A stretch of 31,943 nucleotides of DNA, taken from the NCBI GenBank assembly GCA_910586735.1, contig CAJUJW010000029.1:1-31943 (forward strand). The letters are read 5' to 3'. Shown here one piece after another: positions 29,340 to 31,943 of this stretch. The position numbers and the translations under genes were made by a program. The notes beneath the pieces were generated by a model. It was given only the letters and a program-made list of their open reading frames with translations. It had not been told where the DNA came from and made no database searches. Within the stretch, counting starts at the first letter, position 1. Each line of letters begins with the position of its first letter. The stretch is from an uncultured Oscillibacter sp. GTDB lineage: Bacteria > Bacillota > Clostridia > Oscillospirales > Oscillospiraceae.

Positions 29340-31046
29340 ATGAAACAACTGAAAACTCTGGCCGGGCGGCTTCTGGGGCTGTGCCTGGCGGCGCTGCTGG
29401 CGGTTCCGGCCCTGGCGGCGGAACCCCTGAGCGCCAAACAGCGGCAGGAGGACCTGGATTTTCTCTACGAGAAGGTGCTGAAAGGGGCCCACCCCAACGC
29501 CTTCGCCAACACGCCGGAGGCCCGGTTTCTGGAGGTGAAGGCGGAGATTGAGGGACGGCTGGAGACCGTCAGCGACACGGCGTTTCTGCTGGACCTCATG
29601 CGGCTGACGGCGCTGGTGAAGGACTCCCACACCAGCGTCTCCGTGGGAAGCCTGGCGGACTTCCGGGGCTATCCCTTCTCCCTGGTCCGGCGGGGGGAGA
29701 GCTGGTATCTCTCCGCCGCCGCGCCGGAGGACAAGGACCTGCTGTGCCAGGAGGTGGTGAAGCTGGCGGGGAAGCCGGTGGAGGAGGTCGTCGCGGCCTG
29801 CGGGACGCTGTTCGACTCCGACAACCCGGTCCACCTCCGGCGGCAGTTCCGGCAGGCGTGCAACGTGGCGGACATCTATGAGTACCTGGGCCTGGTGGAG
29901 GCCGGGAAGCCCCTGACCGTCACGCTGAAAAACGGGAAGTCCCTCACCCTGGAGCCCATGGGCATGGAGGAGATGGGCAAGCTGGAGCTGGCTCAAATCT
30001 CCCAGCTCATCAAGGGCCAGCCGGAGACGGCGGCGCGGGACGCCTATTACTTCGCCAAGCCCTTGACGGAGAACGTGTACTACATTCAGTACAACGTCTG
30101 CCGGGAGGCGGAGGACCTGTCCATGGAGGACTTCGCCGCCCTGGTAAAAAAGGACCTGGAGGCCGGGGACTACGGCCGGGTCCTGCTGGACCTGCGGAAC
30201 AACGGCGGCGGGTCCGACGGGGTCATCTGGCCCCTGTTTGAGGTGCTGCGGGAGGCCATGGACGGCGGCGCGGAGCTGGTGGGCCTCATCGGGGAGGCCA
30301 CCTTCTCCTCCGCCCTCATCAACGCCGTGGAGATTCAGGAGATGGGCGGCGTCCTGGCGGGAGAGCCCGCCGGGGGCAGCGTCTGCCACTTCGGGGCCGT
30401 CAAGACCTTCTCCCTGCCCAATTCCAAGGTCCGGGGGCAGGTGTCCAGCAAGTACCTGGACCTGAACACCCTGCTGGACGCGGCGGCGGGCCGGGGCGTG
30501 GAGACCCTGGAGCCGGACGTACTGGCATACCAGACCCTGGAGGACACCCTGGAGGGGAAGGACACCCTGGTACAGCTGTGCCTGGCCGCCCCGCTGGCCC
30601 CCGCCGGCTTCCCAGGCGCGCCGTTGACGCGGGGGCGGTTCATTGGGCAGCTCTATGAGGCGGCGGGGAGCCCGGAAGTGGAAATCGGGGAGGAGCTTCC
30701 TTTCAAAGACAGCTTCGGCATTGAATGGTACCTCCCCGCCATGGCCTGGGCCAAGGAGCAGGGCATCGCCAAGGGCGGCGCGGAGGAAACCTTCTCCGCC
30801 TCCAGGCCCCTGACCTGGAAAGAAGCCGCCGTATTCCTGGGCCGGACGGCGGAGGCGCTGGACCTGAAACCGGACCCGGCGGCAAAGCGGATGGGCCCCG
30901 TCCCGGCGGCGCTGGGCGGAAGCCAGGACGCCGTGACAAGGGCCTGGGACCTGGGGCTGATTCCGGCGGACGCGGACTTTGCCAAGGGCCTCACCCGGGC
31001 CCAGGGGGAGGAGCTGGCGGCGGGGCTGGCAAAGCTCATGGGCTGA
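29340..31046 (+). CDS. Exported S41-family peptidase-like protein with SLH-like C-terminus
   Basis: A 568-residue surface protein with a Sec signal peptide (about 1-27, cut near ALAA). The middle resembles S41 (C-terminal processing/tricorn-like) proteases: an N-terminal helical part with KDSHTSVSVG, then LLDLRNNGGGSDG at 282-294 and GEATFSSALINA at 318-329, which places a Ser where the S41 nucleophile is expected. No PDZ domain is evident. The C-terminal 140 residues (about 430-565) look like S-layer homology repeats: LTRGRFIGQLYEAAG, FKDSFGIEWYLPAMAWAKEQGIAKG, LTWKEAAVFL, and a weaker third. These bind secondary cell-wall polymer. The start is the ATG at 29340, with GGAGG nine bases upstream. 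Whether it is catalytic is uncertain, since the expected Lys is not obvious. Confidence 0.86.
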   Translation: MKQLKTLAGRLLGLCLAALLAVPALAAEPLSAKQRQEDLDFLYEKVLKGAHPNAFANTPEARFLEVKAEIEGRLETVSDTAFLLDLMRLTALVKDSHTSVSVGSLADFRGYPFSLVRRGESWYLSAAAPEDKDLLCQEVVKLAGKPVEEVVAACGTLFDSDNPVHLRRQFRQACNVADIYEYLGLVEAGKPLTVTLKNGKSLTLEPMGMEEMGKLELAQISQLIKGQPETAARDAYYFAKPLTENVYYIQYNVCREAEDLSMEDFAALVKKDLEAGDYGRVLLDLRNNGGGSDGVIWPLFEVLREAMDGGAELVGLIGEATFSSALINAVEIQEMGGVLAGEPAGGSVCHFGAVKTFSLPNSKVRGQVSSKYLDLNTLLDAAAGRGVETLEPDVLAYQTLEDTLEGKDTLVQLCLAAPLAPAGFPGAPLTRGRFIGQLYEAAGSPEVEIGEELPFKDSFGIEWYLPAMAWAKEQGIAKGGAEETFSASRPLTWKEAAVFLGRTAEALDLKPDPAAKRMGPVPAALGGSQDAVTRAWDLGLIPADADFAKGLTRAQGEELAAGLAKLMG

Positions 31047-31060
31047 GAATGGAACGTGCC

Positions 31061-31103
31061 GGGGGAATGGCCTGATCTGGGGATCAGGCCATTCCCCCTT
31101 CTA
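31061..31103 (+). terminator. Terminator of the S41 gene
   Basis: A perfect 17-bp stem (31061-31077 with 31082-31098) with a TGGG loop, followed by TTCTACC. The U tract is weak but the stem is exceptional. Confidence 0.75.
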
Positions 31104-31105
31104 CC

Positions 31106-31141
31106 GAAAAAGAGGACCACGGGCAATGCCCGTGGTCCTCT
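31106..31141 (-). terminator. Terminator of nifJ
   Basis: On the minus strand, AGAGGACCACGGGC and GCCCGTGGTCCTCT form a perfect 14-bp stem with an ATT loop, followed by TTTTTC. It sits 21 bases after the nifJ stop. Confidence 0.9.
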
Positions 31142-31161
31142 CTTGCGCGTTGATTCAGGGA

Positions 31162-31943
<782 letters not shown>

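Overview
The window is a GC-rich (my estimate about 65 percent), densely coded stretch of a Clostridia chromosome, most likely from the Oscillospiraceae (Flavonifractor, Lawsonibacter or Intestinimonas type). Evidence: a spoVT sporulation regulator, ricT, a Clostridia-style asparagine T-box, type III glutamine synthetase, pyruvate:ferredoxin oxidoreductase, a DUF3343/YedE selenium-type module, low-GC-Gram-positive Shine-Dalgarno sequences and SigA-type promoters. No phage genes, insertion sequences, tRNAs, rRNAs or CRISPR arrays were seen. The genus is inferred, not proven.

Layout. 1-7729, all on the minus strand: ftsH (cut by the left edge), a zinc-ribbon protein, a three-PepSY membrane-anchored protein, a Cof-type HAD phosphatase, a degenerate P-type-ATPase-like membrane protein with a long Pro/Glu-rich N-terminus, and rlmB. 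7867-13093, plus strand: a 54-aa unknown protein with a strong 3' hairpin, spoVT, an asparagine T-box leader, asnB and glnN, a nitrogen-assimilation block. 13273-18977, minus strand: ricT with an RGG-like tail, translationally coupled to holB; a GNAT acetyltransferase downstream of L-asparaginase, which has a consensus promoter; and a DUF3343-yedE-tusA operon. 19395-25029, plus strand: gap, a compact locus that looks like a Fst/par-type I toxin-antitoxin system, the SRP RNA, dnaX-ybaB and a DUF4127 lipoprotein. 25109-25849, minus: a polytopic membrane protein. 26085-31046, plus: an apbE / NusG_II / Gx-transporter / AAA-ATPase operon (a probable flavin-trafficking or protein-flavinylation module) and an S41-type protease-like protein with an SLH-like C-terminus. 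31162-31943, minus: the C-terminal part of nifJ.

The most interesting item is at about 20470-20761. Two convergent extended -10 promoters (both TGGTATAAT) flank a tiny membrane-peptide ORF, a strong hairpin terminator and a pair of direct repeats. One repeat covers the ORF start codon and the other lies near the predicted 5' end of the opposing RNA. This is the architecture of the pAD1 par (Fst) antisense system. The ORF carries an apparent one-base insertion that would break the peptide. Second is the P-type-ATPase-like protein, which keeps the fold order but has lost the DKTGT and GDGxxND motifs.
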